A stretch of DNA of 64,000 bases, taken from positions 248,001-312,000 of the forward strand of contig DATHXC010000004.1 of the NCBI GenBank assembly GCA_035459965.1, read 5' to 3'. Position numbers and translations under genes: made by a program. The notes beneath the pieces were generated by a model. It had not been told where the DNA came from, made no database searches, and saw nothing but the letters and a program-made list of their open reading frames with translations. Shown here piece by piece: positions 51,842 through 60,810 of the stretch. This DNA comes from DATHXC01 sp035459965. Its GTDB lineage: Bacteria > Pseudomonadota > Gammaproteobacteria > Burkholderiales > Methylophilaceae. Position 1 is the first letter of the stretch. Each line of letters begins with the position of its first letter.

Positions 51842-53968
51842 TTAGAAGCTGTAATTGGCATTCAACCCGACTAGATAATTACTACCAGCGGCTGGCTCAT
51901 AGAAGCGACTGCTGCTTTCATTCACCCGCACGGAGCCTATATATTCTTTGTCAAAAATGTTCTCAACTCGTGCAAATTCAGTGAAGCGCCATTGATGCAA
52001 TCTTTGCTCGAAGCTAGCTCGCACGTTGTATATGGTGTATGAAGGCGCAATATCCGAATTCAAATCATCAACGTAGGATTTACTGTTGTGTCTGGCTTCA
52101 AATGCCGTCTTGAAGCCACTTGCCTCATGCTTCCAGGCAATTTCTGCATAGATCTGGTTATGGTAAGTGCCAGGAATGATATTTCCTGAGCTCACTGAAT
52201 TGGTGTTGCCGTTGCTTGTATAGCTATAGTCTGAATCGAATTTGGCGTTGAGTAGAGTATAGGCGCCGTATAAAGAGATATTATTTGAGAAGCGCGAATC
52301 AATGGAAAGCTCTGCACCATTGCGTTTAGTTTTATCGGCATTGGTATATGAAGTTCGGCCAAGATTGTTATCCTGGATAACGATTTCGTCGTCAGTCAGC
52401 GTCTTGAAAATTGATAGATTAGCCAAGGTGCTGCTGCCAATAAATGCCTTTGCACCTATTTCCAGGTTGCGACTAGTGCTTGGCTTAAGTCCAAGATTAG
52501 GCCCGCTATTGGGTGCAGTTGTGGCGAATGCGGTTTCCACAAAAGTAGGAGTTTCAAAACCTTTACCATAGTTGGTATAGAAGTTGAGCGTATTTGTAGC
52601 CTTCCATACTGCGCCAATGACTGGTGTGGTTTTTTTGTAGCTTACATGGCCGCTGTTGTCGCCATTGTTGCCTAGACCACTCGTAAAGTTATCTTCAATT
52701 TCCAGTCTGACCTTGGTTTGTCTGACTCCAGCATGAATATCCAGGTTGTTCAACACAGACCATTTTGCTTGAGCATACTGGTCAAAGTTACTGGCGATAT
52801 TTTTTTCGTCTCTGTTAAGGCGTCGAGTTTGTCCTTCTGCCCTCATGACACCATTGTCAGCATTCACATCCAGACGATCATCATTCATTTTTCCATAAGT
52901 TAAGCCAAGACTAAGGTTGTAGGCTTTGTTGAGAAGAGCTCCCTGATTATCCCAACGAACGTCAGTTCCATAATACTCGCGTGATATTTCGCTGGCTCGG
53001 CCATTTGCATTAACTGGAACGCTAGAAGGAATGGCCAAATATTGCAGGTTCCTACGAGTACCAACGTAGGTCATGATATTTAACGAATTGTTTTCATCAA
53101 TCCTGTGTTGTAAATTGAAGCCTGCTTGCGTGTTACTTCTGCTTACGCGAGTGTTTGAAATTGATGATTGAGGAATAGAGCTTTTGGGATTAGAAAATGC
53201 CTGCACACGGTTTAAGCCAAGTGGATCTTGGGCATCCTGATCAAACCAATTTACCAAGGTGGTGAGTTTGGTATCTTCGCTGATATTAATCTTGAACTTA
53301 GCCGTGCCTTGCTCTTTTTGGCTTGCGCTATGGTCGCGATAGCCATTGGACTCAAAGTTAGAATAATTAACCAGATACTCTATACCTTCAGATGTTCCAG
53401 CTGCTTTCACATTTTGTCTTTTTGTATCGTAGCTACCAAAAAGAATGCCTGCAGATAATTCGGGAGTTTTGGGCGCATTCTCAGTAAATAGCTGGATAAC
53501 GCCACCTGATGAATTTCCATAAAGCGCAGAAAATGGACCACGCAATACTTCAATACTTCTTACTACATCCAGATCAATATTACCCGGCTGGCCTATGCCA
53601 TCGGGCATTGTTAGTGGGATGCCATCTACATATACACGCAGCCCACGTACACCAAATGATGAACGTGCACCGAATCCGCGTGTCGAAATCTGCGGGTCTT
53701 GTGCCATCTGACTGCGGTTTTGCGCGGTGATGCCTGGCACCCGGATCAGGCTTTCCGAGAGTGTCATTTTTAACTGACTATCTTGAATCTTCTCTTTCTC
53801 TACTACATCAATGGCTACCGGCAAGTCGAAGCTGTTTTGTTCCACTCGCGTTGCCGTAACAACGACGGGCGAAAGGCTGATGGTTTCGTTGCCTTCTGCT
53901 GCCACGGCTGAATTGGTAAGATTGCAAAGGCTAGCAATAGCCAGAGGGATAAGTTTTTTTGTGAACAT
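51842..53968 (-). CDS. pqqU: TonB-dependent outer-membrane receptor, PqqU/YncD-like
   Basis: 708 residues with a signal peptide (ends SAVAA), TonB box around SLSPVVVTATRV, plug domain (about 45-170) and a 22-strand barrel ending NYSF. It follows E. coli YncD, renamed PqqU because it imports PQQ, block for block: STRGFGARSSFGVRGLRVYV, DGIPLTMPDGIGQ, EVLRGPFSALYGNSSGGV, NGYRDHSASQKEQGTAKF, TLTDDEIVIQDNNLGRTSY, and FDKEYIGSVRVNESSSRFYE. I therefore read it as a PQQ receptor; a lanthanophore or other siderophore role is less likely. It lies with a tonB, SoxYZ-like carrier and zinc hydrolase. Confidence 0.85.
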   Translation of the reverse strand: MFTKKLIPLAIASLCNLTNSAVAAEGNETISLSPVVVTATRVEQNSFDLPVAIDVVEKEKIQDSQLKMTLSESLIRVPGITAQNRSQMAQDPQISTRGFGARSSFGVRGLRVYVDGIPLTMPDGIGQPGNIDLDVVRSIEVLRGPFSALYGNSSGGVIQLFTENAPKTPELSAGILFGSYDTKRQNVKAAGTSEGIEYLVNYSNFESNGYRDHSASQKEQGTAKFKINISEDTKLTTLVNWFDQDAQDPLGLNRVQAFSNPKSSIPQSSISNTRVSRSNTQAGFNLQHRIDENNSLNIMTYVGTRRNLQYLAIPSSVPVNANGRASEISREYYGTDVRWDNQGALLNKAYNLSLGLTYGKMNDDRLDVNADNGVMRAEGQTRRLNRDEKNIASNFDQYAQAKWSVLNNLDIHAGVRQTKVRLEIEDNFTSGLGNNGDNSGHVSYKKTTPVIGAVWKATNTLNFYTNYGKGFETPTFVETAFATTAPNSGPNLGLKPSTSRNLEIGAKAFIGSSTLANLSIFKTLTDDEIVIQDNNLGRTSYTNADKTKRNGAELSIDSRFSNNISLYGAYTLLNAKFDSDYSYTSNGNTNSVSSGNIIPGTYHNQIYAEIAWKHEASGFKTAFEARHNSKSYVDDLNSDIAPSYTIYNVRASFEQRLHQWRFTEFARVENIFDKEYIGSVRVNESSSRFYEPAAGSNYLVGLNANYSF

Positions 53969-54014
53969 GATGAGTCGCAGTAAAATGAATATGAATTAAG
54001 CCAGCGAATATAGG

Positions 54015-54045
54015 GGAAATCGCGATGATTTACATCAGGATTTCC
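54015..54045. promoter_or_regulatory. Nested hairpin in the pqqU leader
   Basis: GGAAATC (54015-54021) pairs with GATTTCC (54039-54045), and inside it GATG (54024-54027) pairs with CATC (54033-54036), separated by a symmetric two-by-two internal loop and closed by ATTTA. It lies 47-77 bases before the pqqU start and between two divergent genes. It may be an RNA leader structure or a protein-binding palindrome. Confidence 0.5.
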
Positions 54046-54102
54046 ATTAAATTGTTTGATTAGACGCTTTTTTGAACAAACAGGCGTGTCGGGAGTGTAT
54101 GT

Positions 54103-54489
54103 ATGGCTGTGAAAGGATTCAATCACTACAATATTCGGGCGCAACGGGTATTGCTTGATCAATTAAGGGATTTTTATTGTGATGTCGTTGGCCTGTCAGT
54201 AGGTGAGCGACCAACTTTACGAAGCTTCGGCTACTGGTTATACATCGGCGAAAAAGATGTATTGCATCTATCCGAGGCATCGGCAGATGAGGTGCGCGCC
54301 ACTGATGTATTGACCACCTTTGACCATGTGGCTTTTACTTGTAGCAATCAGCCAGAAATGGAAGCACATTTGGCCCAAAAAGGCATTACCTTTAATACTC
54401 GTGTGGTGGCGACTACTGGAGTCAGGCAGATTTTTTTCCGGGACCCGGCTGGAAATGGCGTGGAATTTAACTTCTTGCCAAGTGAGTAG
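54103..54489 (+). CDS. VOC-family (glyoxalase/bleomycin resistance-type) protein
   Basis: 128 residues. Two beta-alpha-beta modules: FNHYNIRAQ at the N-terminus with the first metal-ligand His, FYCDVVGLSVGERP, then FDHVAFTCS with the second His and DPAGNGVEFNF with the Glu. Typical vicinal-oxygen-chelate fold; might isomerise or ring-open a small substrate or detoxify aldehydes. Divergent from pqqU. Substrate not known. Confidence 0.85.
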   Translation: MAVKGFNHYNIRAQRVLLDQLRDFYCDVVGLSVGERPTLRSFGYWLYIGEKDVLHLSEASADEVRATDVLTTFDHVAFTCSNQPEMEAHLAQKGITFNTRVVATTGVRQIFFRDPAGNGVEFNFLPSE

Positions 54490-54504
54490 GCTGGCAAGAA
54501 GTTA
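54468..54504. terminator. 13-bp hairpin at the end of the VOC gene
   Basis: TAACTTCTTGCCA (54468-54480) and TGGCAAGAAGTTA (54492-54504) are perfect complements around an 11-base loop that contains the VOC stop codon. There is no T run; it stands between the convergent VOC and fdsD genes. Confidence 0.55.
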
Positions 54505-54510
54505 GGCGGG

Positions 54511-54735
54511 TTAACTCAGTATTGCAGAATGTTGCTTGATAGCTTCGGTAACGATGGGGTGTAGCCCTTGGCCTTGATGCTCATGCACATGCGCAACAAT
54601 CTGCTGGCGCATGCGTAGTGCCCAGAACCGCTTGATATGCGTGACAATGTCTTTCTTGGCTTGCTCATGGTCAGGATAGGATTTGAAGAAATCCCCGATC
54701 TGGTTGGCCATCGTTACTAAATTGTCGATACTCAT
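54511..54735 (-). CDS. fdsD: Formate dehydrogenase delta subunit
   Basis: 74 residues. Small helical FdsD-family protein (SIDNLVTMANQIGDFFKSYP and HIKRFWALRMRQQIVAHVHE). Required for activity of Fds-type NAD-linked formate dehydrogenase, probably for assembly or stability. Overlaps the fdhD stop by four bases and closes the operon. Confidence 0.93.
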   Translation of the reverse strand: MSIDNLVTMANQIGDFFKSYPDHEQAKKDIVTHIKRFWALRMRQQIVAHVHEHQGQGLHPIVTEAIKQHSAILS

Positions 54736-55595
54736 GCTAATTCCTTGTGCAAAATCCTGTCAGCCCGGCTGTAGATCACATGCTGGTGGCTTCTGGCAAA
54801 ACCTACTAAAGTAATGCCACAGCTTTGCGCTATCCTGATGGCTAGTCCTGTTGGTGCGGAGATGGCGACCAGCATGGCAATGTTGGCAACAGCTACTTTC
54901 TGTACCATCTCATAGCTGGCACGGCTGGTGGTGAGCACGAATCCGGATTCTTCAGGATTCACTTTTGCCCTGGCACCCAGTAGCTTATCCAGCGCGTTAT
55001 GGCGGCCAACATCTTCACGTACCATCACTATTTCACCATCTGGCTTCACCCAGGCGCTGGCATGTGTGGCACCAGTCATTCCTTGTAAAACCTGCTTGTC
55101 CTGAATCGCTTTCAGCGCTTTGAATATGGCCTCTGGCTCAAACTGCTGGTCGCTGTTGATGACTGTCTCAGGCAACCGCAAGGCCTGTTCCAGGCTTTCT
55201 GCTCCACACAAGCCACATCCGGTGCGTCCAGTCATGCTGCGCCTGCGCTCTTTTAATTGGGCGAAGCTCCCAGAAGCGATATCCAGATGTAACTCTATGC
55301 CTTTGGGTTGATTCACAACCTCAATGTCATAAAGCTCGCTGGGTGAGCTGAGTATGCCTTCGGATAATGAAAAACCTAACGCAAAATCACTGAGGTCTTG
55401 CGGGGTAGCCAGCATGACCGCATGTGAGATGCCGTTGTAGATCAATGCAACAGGCACTTCTTCTGCGATGCAATCGCTCAGAGACTCAACTTCGCCCTCA
55501 ATCTCATCCCCAGTCCCACTTCGGTGCCATTTGAGTACGGGATAGGTGCCAGTGGTGGACTCACTAACAATGCCTGCTTTAGTTTTATCGTTCAC
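54732..55595 (-). CDS. fdhD: Formate dehydrogenase accessory sulfurtransferase FdhD
   Basis: 287 residues. Transfers sulfur from IscS to the Mo-bis-MGD cofactor, giving the sulfido ligand needed by formate dehydrogenases. The persulfide-forming pair is in TGRTGCGLCGAESLEQAL (CxxC). The C-terminal half (TTSRASYEMVQKVAVANIAM) is conserved. In the same transcript as fdsA (two bases between). Confidence 0.95.
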   Translation of the reverse strand: MNDKTKAGIVSESTTGTYPVLKWHRSGTGDEIEGEVESLSDCIAEEVPVALIYNGISHAVMLATPQDLSDFALGFSLSEGILSSPSELYDIEVVNQPKGIELHLDIASGSFAQLKERRRSMTGRTGCGLCGAESLEQALRLPETVINSDQQFEPEAIFKALKAIQDKQVLQGMTGATHASAWVKPDGEIVMVREDVGRHNALDKLLGARAKVNPEESGFVLTTSRASYEMVQKVAVANIAMLVAISAPTGLAIRIAQSCGITLVGFARSHQHVIYSRADRILHKELA

Positions 55596-55597
55596 AA

Positions 55598-58468
55598 CTA
55601 CTCAATCTGTGCCTCTTGTAACGGGTTCTGCGCAAAGCTGATTTGCTCTTCGCTGAATTCTTCATAATTGCGCTGCCATTCTGAAAGCTGCGACACACGT
55701 GTTACCTGTACTGCAGTTACCTTGAACTCGGGGCAATTGGTCGCCCAATCCGAGTTGTCGGTAGTAATCACGTTTGCGCCGGATTCAGGGTGGTGGAACG
55801 TGGTGTAAATCACCCCAGGCTGTACACGCTCTGTGAGTTTTGCTCGCAGCACCGTTTCACCGGCACGGCTGGCAATCCCGACCCAGTCGCCTTCCTTGAT
55901 TCCACGGTCTTCAGCATCATGGGGATGGATTTCGACCACGTCTTCATGATGCCACTCCACATTCTTGGTGCGGCGAGTTTGGGCACCCACATTGTATTGC
56001 GACAATATACGTCCGGTCGTCAGTATCAATGGATATTTTGCGTTGACCTTTTCCGTGGTTGCCACGTATTCGGTGATAAAGAACTTGCCCTTGCCGCGTA
56101 CGAATTCATCAATATGCATGGTGGGCGTACCTTCTGGATGGTCGTCAGTACATGGCCATTGTACGCTGCCCAGCTCATCCAGCTTCTTGAAGCTCACGCC
56201 CTTGAAGGTCGGTGTCAGGCTTGCCACTTCATCCATAATCTCGGACGCATGGTTGTAATGCATCGGATAACCAAGTGCCTCGGATAGCTTGGCAGTAATT
56301 TCCCAATCCTCATACCCATTTTTTGGCGTCATCACACGGCGTACAGGTGAGATGCGACGCTCTGCATTGGTGAATGTGCCGCTCTTCTCCAGGAATGATG
56401 CACCCGGCAGGAATACGTGGGCAAACATGGCGGTCTCGTTAAGGAACAGGTCCTGCACGATCACACACTCCATGGATTCCAGCGCATGGGTTACGTGCTG
56501 GGTGTTAGGGTCGGATTGCGCAATGTCTTCACCTACGCAATACAGGGCCTTGAAGCCACCCTCAATGGCAAGGTCCAGCATATTGGGGATACGCAGCCCT
56601 GGCTCGTTGCTGAGCGGGCGCTGCCATGCAGCCTCGAACAGTGCACGGGTGGCATCATCCGATACATGGCGGTAGCCCGGAAACTCGTGCGGCATGGAGC
56701 CCATGTCACATGAGCCTTGCACGTTGTTCTGGCCACGCAATGGGTTGACGCCTACGCCTTCACGGCCGATATTGCCGGTGGCCATTGCCAGATTGGCAAT
56801 CCCCATCACGGTCGTTGATCCCTGGCTATGCTCTGTCACGCCAAGGCCATAATAGATTGCTGCATTGCCACCGGTCGCAAACAAGCGTGCGGCTGAGCGC
56901 ACCAGGTCTGCACTCACGGTCAGCTCTGCTTCCAGTGCTTCAGGGGAGTTTTCCTGTTTGGCTACGAAATCGCGCCAGGCCACGAAGGAATCCCATTCGC
57001 AACGTGCTTTCACAAACTCTTCATCCATCAGGCCTTCAGTCACAATCACATGAGCCATGGCGGATATCAGGGCAACGTTAGTGCCTGGGCGCAATTTAAG
57101 GTGGTAGTCAGCTTTAACGTGTGGGGACGAAACCAGGTCGATCGCGCGTGGGTCTACGATGATGAGCTTGGCGCCTTCACGCAGGCGACGCTTCATTTGC
57201 GATGCGAATACCGGGTGACCATCTGTAGGGTTGGCTCCCATCACCATGATGACATCTGACTGCATGACAGAGTCGAAAGTCTGTGTCCCGGCCGATTCGC
57301 CTAATGTTTGTTTAAGCCCGTAACCGGTTGGGGAATGGCAGACGCGCGCGCAGGTATCGACGTTATTGCTACCAAACACGGCACGTACCAGCTTCTGTGT
57401 CACATACACTTCTTCATTGGTGCAGCGCGAAGACGTGATGCCGCCTACCGAATCTTTGCCATATTTTTCCTGGATGCGCTTGATCTCGCTGGCTGCATAG
57501 TTGATGGCTTCATCCATGCTGACTTCTGTCCATGGATCATTGATGCTTTTGCGGATCATCGGAGTAGTGATGCGGTCTTTGTGGGTTGCATAACCCCAGG
57601 CAAAACGGCCTTTTACGCATGAGTGACCGTGATTGGCACCACCATCCTTGTTAGGCACCATACGTACTACTTCTTCGCCCTTCATTTCGGCATTGAATGA
57701 GCAACCTACGCCACAATAAGCACAAGTGGTGGTGACGGAGTGCTCCGGCACGCCATGCTCGACCACTGTTTTTTCAATCAGGGTGGCAGTAGGGCAAGCC
57801 TGCACACAAGCACCACATGATACGCATTCTGACTCCATAAAGGTTTCCGTACCCGCAGCGACTTTTGAATCAAAGCCACGGCCCTGAATCGTCAATGCAA
57901 ACGTACCTTGCACTTCTTCGCAAGCGCGTACACAGCGCGAGCACACGATGCATTTCGATGGGTCAAACTGGAAGTACGGGTTGGAGGTGTCTTTCTCTGC
58001 ATTGAGGTGATTCTCACCCTCATAGCCATAGCGTACTTCACGCAGGCCAACAGCACCGGCCATATCCTGCAGCTCACAGTCGCCATTGGTAGCACAGGTC
58101 AGACAATCCAGCGGGTGATCTGAGATGTAGAGTTCCATCACGCCACGGCGGATATCAGCCAGTTTCGGTGTTTGCGTGTGCACTTTCAAGCCTTCTGCCA
58201 CCGGGGTGGTACAGGAAGCCGGGAAGCCACGACGGCCTTCAATCTCAACCAAGCATAAACGGCAGGAGCCAAAAGGCTCAAGGCTATCTGTGGCACATAA
58301 TTTAGGGACGCTGATGCCGGCAATCATCGCTGCATGGATGAGCGAGGTGCCTTCTGCAACGCTGACCTGGGTGCCATCTATTTCCAGCGTGACATTCTTG
58401 GCCGATTGCTTTGCCGGCGTGCCGTAGTCTTTTTGCTGATGCTGGTGACCGCTTAAGTGATTGTCCAT
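55598..58468 (-). CDS. fdsA: NAD-dependent formate dehydrogenase alpha subunit
   Basis: 956 residues, the Mo-bis-MGD subunit. N-terminal [2Fe-2S] ferredoxin-like domain (SCRLCLVEIEGR), His/Cys and two [4Fe-4S] clusters (CIVCSRCVRACEEVQG and ECVSCGACVQACPT), then the molybdopterin domain with the [4Fe-4S] motif CAYCGVGCSF and the metal-ligand cysteine in NVDTCARVCHSPTGYG. Oxidises formate to CO2. Start at 58468 selected because of GAGGAG seven bases upstream; a TTG 15 bases earlier is not used. Confidence 0.96.
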   Translation of the reverse strand: MDNHLSGHQHQQKDYGTPAKQSAKNVTLEIDGTQVSVAEGTSLIHAAMIAGISVPKLCATDSLEPFGSCRLCLVEIEGRRGFPASCTTPVAEGLKVHTQTPKLADIRRGVMELYISDHPLDCLTCATNGDCELQDMAGAVGLREVRYGYEGENHLNAEKDTSNPYFQFDPSKCIVCSRCVRACEEVQGTFALTIQGRGFDSKVAAGTETFMESECVSCGACVQACPTATLIEKTVVEHGVPEHSVTTTCAYCGVGCSFNAEMKGEEVVRMVPNKDGGANHGHSCVKGRFAWGYATHKDRITTPMIRKSINDPWTEVSMDEAINYAASEIKRIQEKYGKDSVGGITSSRCTNEEVYVTQKLVRAVFGSNNVDTCARVCHSPTGYGLKQTLGESAGTQTFDSVMQSDVIMVMGANPTDGHPVFASQMKRRLREGAKLIIVDPRAIDLVSSPHVKADYHLKLRPGTNVALISAMAHVIVTEGLMDEEFVKARCEWDSFVAWRDFVAKQENSPEALEAELTVSADLVRSAARLFATGGNAAIYYGLGVTEHSQGSTTVMGIANLAMATGNIGREGVGVNPLRGQNNVQGSCDMGSMPHEFPGYRHVSDDATRALFEAAWQRPLSNEPGLRIPNMLDLAIEGGFKALYCVGEDIAQSDPNTQHVTHALESMECVIVQDLFLNETAMFAHVFLPGASFLEKSGTFTNAERRISPVRRVMTPKNGYEDWEITAKLSEALGYPMHYNHASEIMDEVASLTPTFKGVSFKKLDELGSVQWPCTDDHPEGTPTMHIDEFVRGKGKFFITEYVATTEKVNAKYPLILTTGRILSQYNVGAQTRRTKNVEWHHEDVVEIHPHDAEDRGIKEGDWVGIASRAGETVLRAKLTERVQPGVIYTTFHHPESGANVITTDNSDWATNCPEFKVTAVQVTRVSQLSEWQRNYEEFSEEQISFAQNPLQEAQIE

Positions 58469-58490
58469 GGTGAATCTCCTCAATGCCTAA

Positions 58491-60062
58491 TCAGGCTGCT
58501 TGCGCTTTGCTATTAGTGCCTATGCCAAAGTCTTCTGGAAAATGATTGATTGCGCTTAGTACCGGGTAAGGTGTCATGCCTCCTAGTGCACACAGAGAAC
58601 CATTCAGCATGGTGTCGCTCAGGTCACGCACTAAGGCAATGTTCTTGGTGTGGTCAGTGCCTGCAATGATCTTGTCCATCACTTCAACCCCACGCGTCGA
58701 ACCTATGCGGCAAGGCGTACATTTCCCGCAGGACTCAACAGCACAGAACTCAAAGGCATAACGGGCCATCCTGGCCATATCCACAGTGTCGTCGAATGCG
58801 ACGATGCCGCCATGCCCCAGCACTGCCCAGATTTCGGAAAACTTTTCGTAATCCAACGGTGTGTCGAACTGAGATTCTGGCAAGTAAGCACCTAGAGGAC
58901 CCCCAACCTGAACGGCGCGGATGGGTTTGCCGCTGGCTGAACCGCCACCAAAGTCATATAGCAGCTCGCGTAGCGTAATACCAAAAGCTTTCTCAACCAG
59001 GCCGCCATGCTTGATGTTGCCAGCCAGCTGGATAGGCAGGGTGCCGCGCGAACGGCCCATGCCATAGTTTTTATAAAACTCACCACCTTTATCCAGAATG
59101 ATAGGCACCGTGGCGAATGAAATGACGTTGTTGACTACGGTAGGCTTGCCAAACAAACCTTCAATGGCGGGGAGGGGTGGCTTGAAGCGCACAATGCCAC
59201 GTTTGCCTTCAAGACTTTCCAGCAAGGATGTTTCTTCGCCGCAAACATAAGCGCCCGCTGCACGGCGCACTTCCAGGTCAAAGCGTTTGCCGCTACCAAG
59301 TATATTGTCGCCCAGATAACCTGCGGTATATGCATTGCTGATAGCTTCGTTGAGTACTTGCAAGGCATCCGGATATTCAGAACGCAGGTAGATATAGCCT
59401 TGCGTTGCACCTACCGCGATACCCGCAATCGTCATGCCTTCAATCAGCACAAACGGGTCGCCTTCCATGATCATGCGGTCAGAGTAGGTACCTGAGTCGC
59501 CTTCGTCCGCATTACATACGATGTACTTTTGTGCCGACATATCATTTGGAAAGCAATCCAGTACGGTTTTCCACTTGATGCCGGTTGGGAAAGCGGCGCC
59601 ACCACGACCACGCAGGCCAGATTCCGTGACCTGCTGAACGATATTGGCACCAATCATGACGATGGCATTTCTCAAGCCCTGGTAGCCATCGTGGGCGATG
59701 TAGTCATCAATGGAAACCGGATCGGTAATCCCCACGCGGGCAAAGGTCAGGCGCTCCTGCTTTTTGAGCCAGGGCAATTCATCTGTCAGGCCCAAAAACA
59801 AAGGGTGATCGCTACCTGCCAGAAAATTATTATCAAACAGGCTGCCTACATCATTAATAGTGACGGGGCCGTAGGCGACACGGCCTGCATCGGTAGCGAC
59901 TTCTACCATAGGCTCCAGCCAGAACATGCCGCGGGAGCCGTTGCGTACGAGGTTGACGGCTACATTGCGCCTAACTGCTTCCTCTTTGATAAGTTTGGCA
60001 ACCTTGTTAGCGCCCAGTGACAAGGCGCTGGAATCTCTTGGTACAAAGATTGTGGTCGTCAT
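58491..60062 (-). CDS. fdsB: NAD-dependent formate dehydrogenase beta subunit
   Basis: 523 residues. N-terminal thioredoxin-like domain (about 1-110), then a NuoF-like diaphorase: GLRGRGGAAFPTGIKWK for FMN, NADEGDSGTYSDRMIM for NAD(H), and the [4Fe-4S] site CGKCTPCRIGSTRG. Passes electrons from FdsA to NAD+. Overlaps fdsG by four bases (ATGA). Confidence 0.95.
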   Translation of the reverse strand: MTTTIFVPRDSSALSLGANKVAKLIKEEAVRRNVAVNLVRNGSRGMFWLEPMVEVATDAGRVAYGPVTINDVGSLFDNNFLAGSDHPLFLGLTDELPWLKKQERLTFARVGITDPVSIDDYIAHDGYQGLRNAIVMIGANIVQQVTESGLRGRGGAAFPTGIKWKTVLDCFPNDMSAQKYIVCNADEGDSGTYSDRMIMEGDPFVLIEGMTIAGIAVGATQGYIYLRSEYPDALQVLNEAISNAYTAGYLGDNILGSGKRFDLEVRRAAGAYVCGEETSLLESLEGKRGIVRFKPPLPAIEGLFGKPTVVNNVISFATVPIILDKGGEFYKNYGMGRSRGTLPIQLAGNIKHGGLVEKAFGITLRELLYDFGGGSASGKPIRAVQVGGPLGAYLPESQFDTPLDYEKFSEIWAVLGHGGIVAFDDTVDMARMARYAFEFCAVESCGKCTPCRIGSTRGVEVMDKIIAGTDHTKNIALVRDLSDTMLNGSLCALGGMTPYPVLSAINHFPEDFGIGTNSKAQAA

Positions 60063-60565
60063 GCTGACTCCCTCGCTTCTGCGATAATTGCATCAAGCAG
60101 CAAGGCATCTACTCGCCCATATACCTGCTCATCCATTATGACAGCGGGAGAGCATGCACAGTTTCCCAAACAGTAAACTGGTTCTAGCGTGATGCTGCCG
60201 TCTTCCGTAGTTTGATGGTAATCCACACCCAGTTTGGATTTGGCCATTTTTTCCAGGGCTTCACTGCCCATGGACTGGCATGACTCGGCACGACAGATTT
60301 GCAGGATATGCTTGCCGGGGGCGTGCGTGCGGAAATGGTGGTAGAACGTGACGACACCGTGAACTTCGGCCACGGACAGATTCAGTGATTTGGAGATGGT
60401 CTTGTAACAGGCCTCTGGGATGTAGCCAATATCGTCCTGTATGGCATGTAATAGGGGCAATAATGCGCCCGGCAAATCGACATGCGCAGCAATGTGCCCA
60501 TCGATCTTGCGAGCGATAGCTTCGGCAATGCCATCATCCTTGCGTGCGAGTTCGTCTGGCAACAC
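60059..60565 (-). CDS. fdsG: NAD-dependent formate dehydrogenase gamma subunit
   Basis: 168 residues. NuoE-like [2Fe-2S] domain with cysteines in CRAESCQSMG and CLGNCACSPAVIMD. First gene of the fdsGBA-fdhD-fdsD operon. Start is GTG, with AGGAGA six bases upstream, followed by a leucine TTG. Confidence 0.95.
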   Translation of the reverse strand: MLPDELARKDDGIAEAIARKIDGHIAAHVDLPGALLPLLHAIQDDIGYIPEACYKTISKSLNLSVAEVHGVVTFYHHFRTHAPGKHILQICRAESCQSMGSEALEKMAKSKLGVDYHQTTEDGSITLEPVYCLGNCACSPAVIMDEQVYGRVDALLLDAIIAEARESA

Positions 60566-60595
60566 AAATATCTCCTGATTACAGTTTATTATTAT

Positions 60596-60610
60596 AATTT
60601 GTTACAAATT
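60596..60610. promoter_or_regulatory. Inverted repeat in the fds promoter
   Basis: AATTTGTTACAAATT consists of two perfect seven-base arms around one centre base. It lies 31 bases before the fdsG start, next to a minus-strand TATAAT. LysR-type FdsR regulates fds operons in relatives (T-N11-A palindromes), so this is a candidate operator. The 245-base gap up to moeA holds nothing else that I can support. Confidence 0.45.
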
Positions 60611-60810
60611 GTATATTCTATAGAAAGCCTATCAAATAACAAGTTCAATCACTATTAAAGCACTGACAGCACGTTGTTAAGCGCGCTTTAGCGATGGTGA
60701 TAAATGACAACAAGCTGAGCTCGTATTCATGCGTATCTGTAAATAAATGTAACGGCAGTACTTGATTGAAACTTTAAGTTTTTTCTAAGTTTCATGGATG
60801 AAAGTGACAG

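Noticed and set aside
51842..53968. Reading the TonB receptor as a lanthanophore receptor (LutH-like)
   Set aside because: Although xoxF is nearby, the sequence matches E. coli PqqU/YncD in many long blocks, so PQQ import is the better call; LutABCDEF-type uptake genes are not present here.
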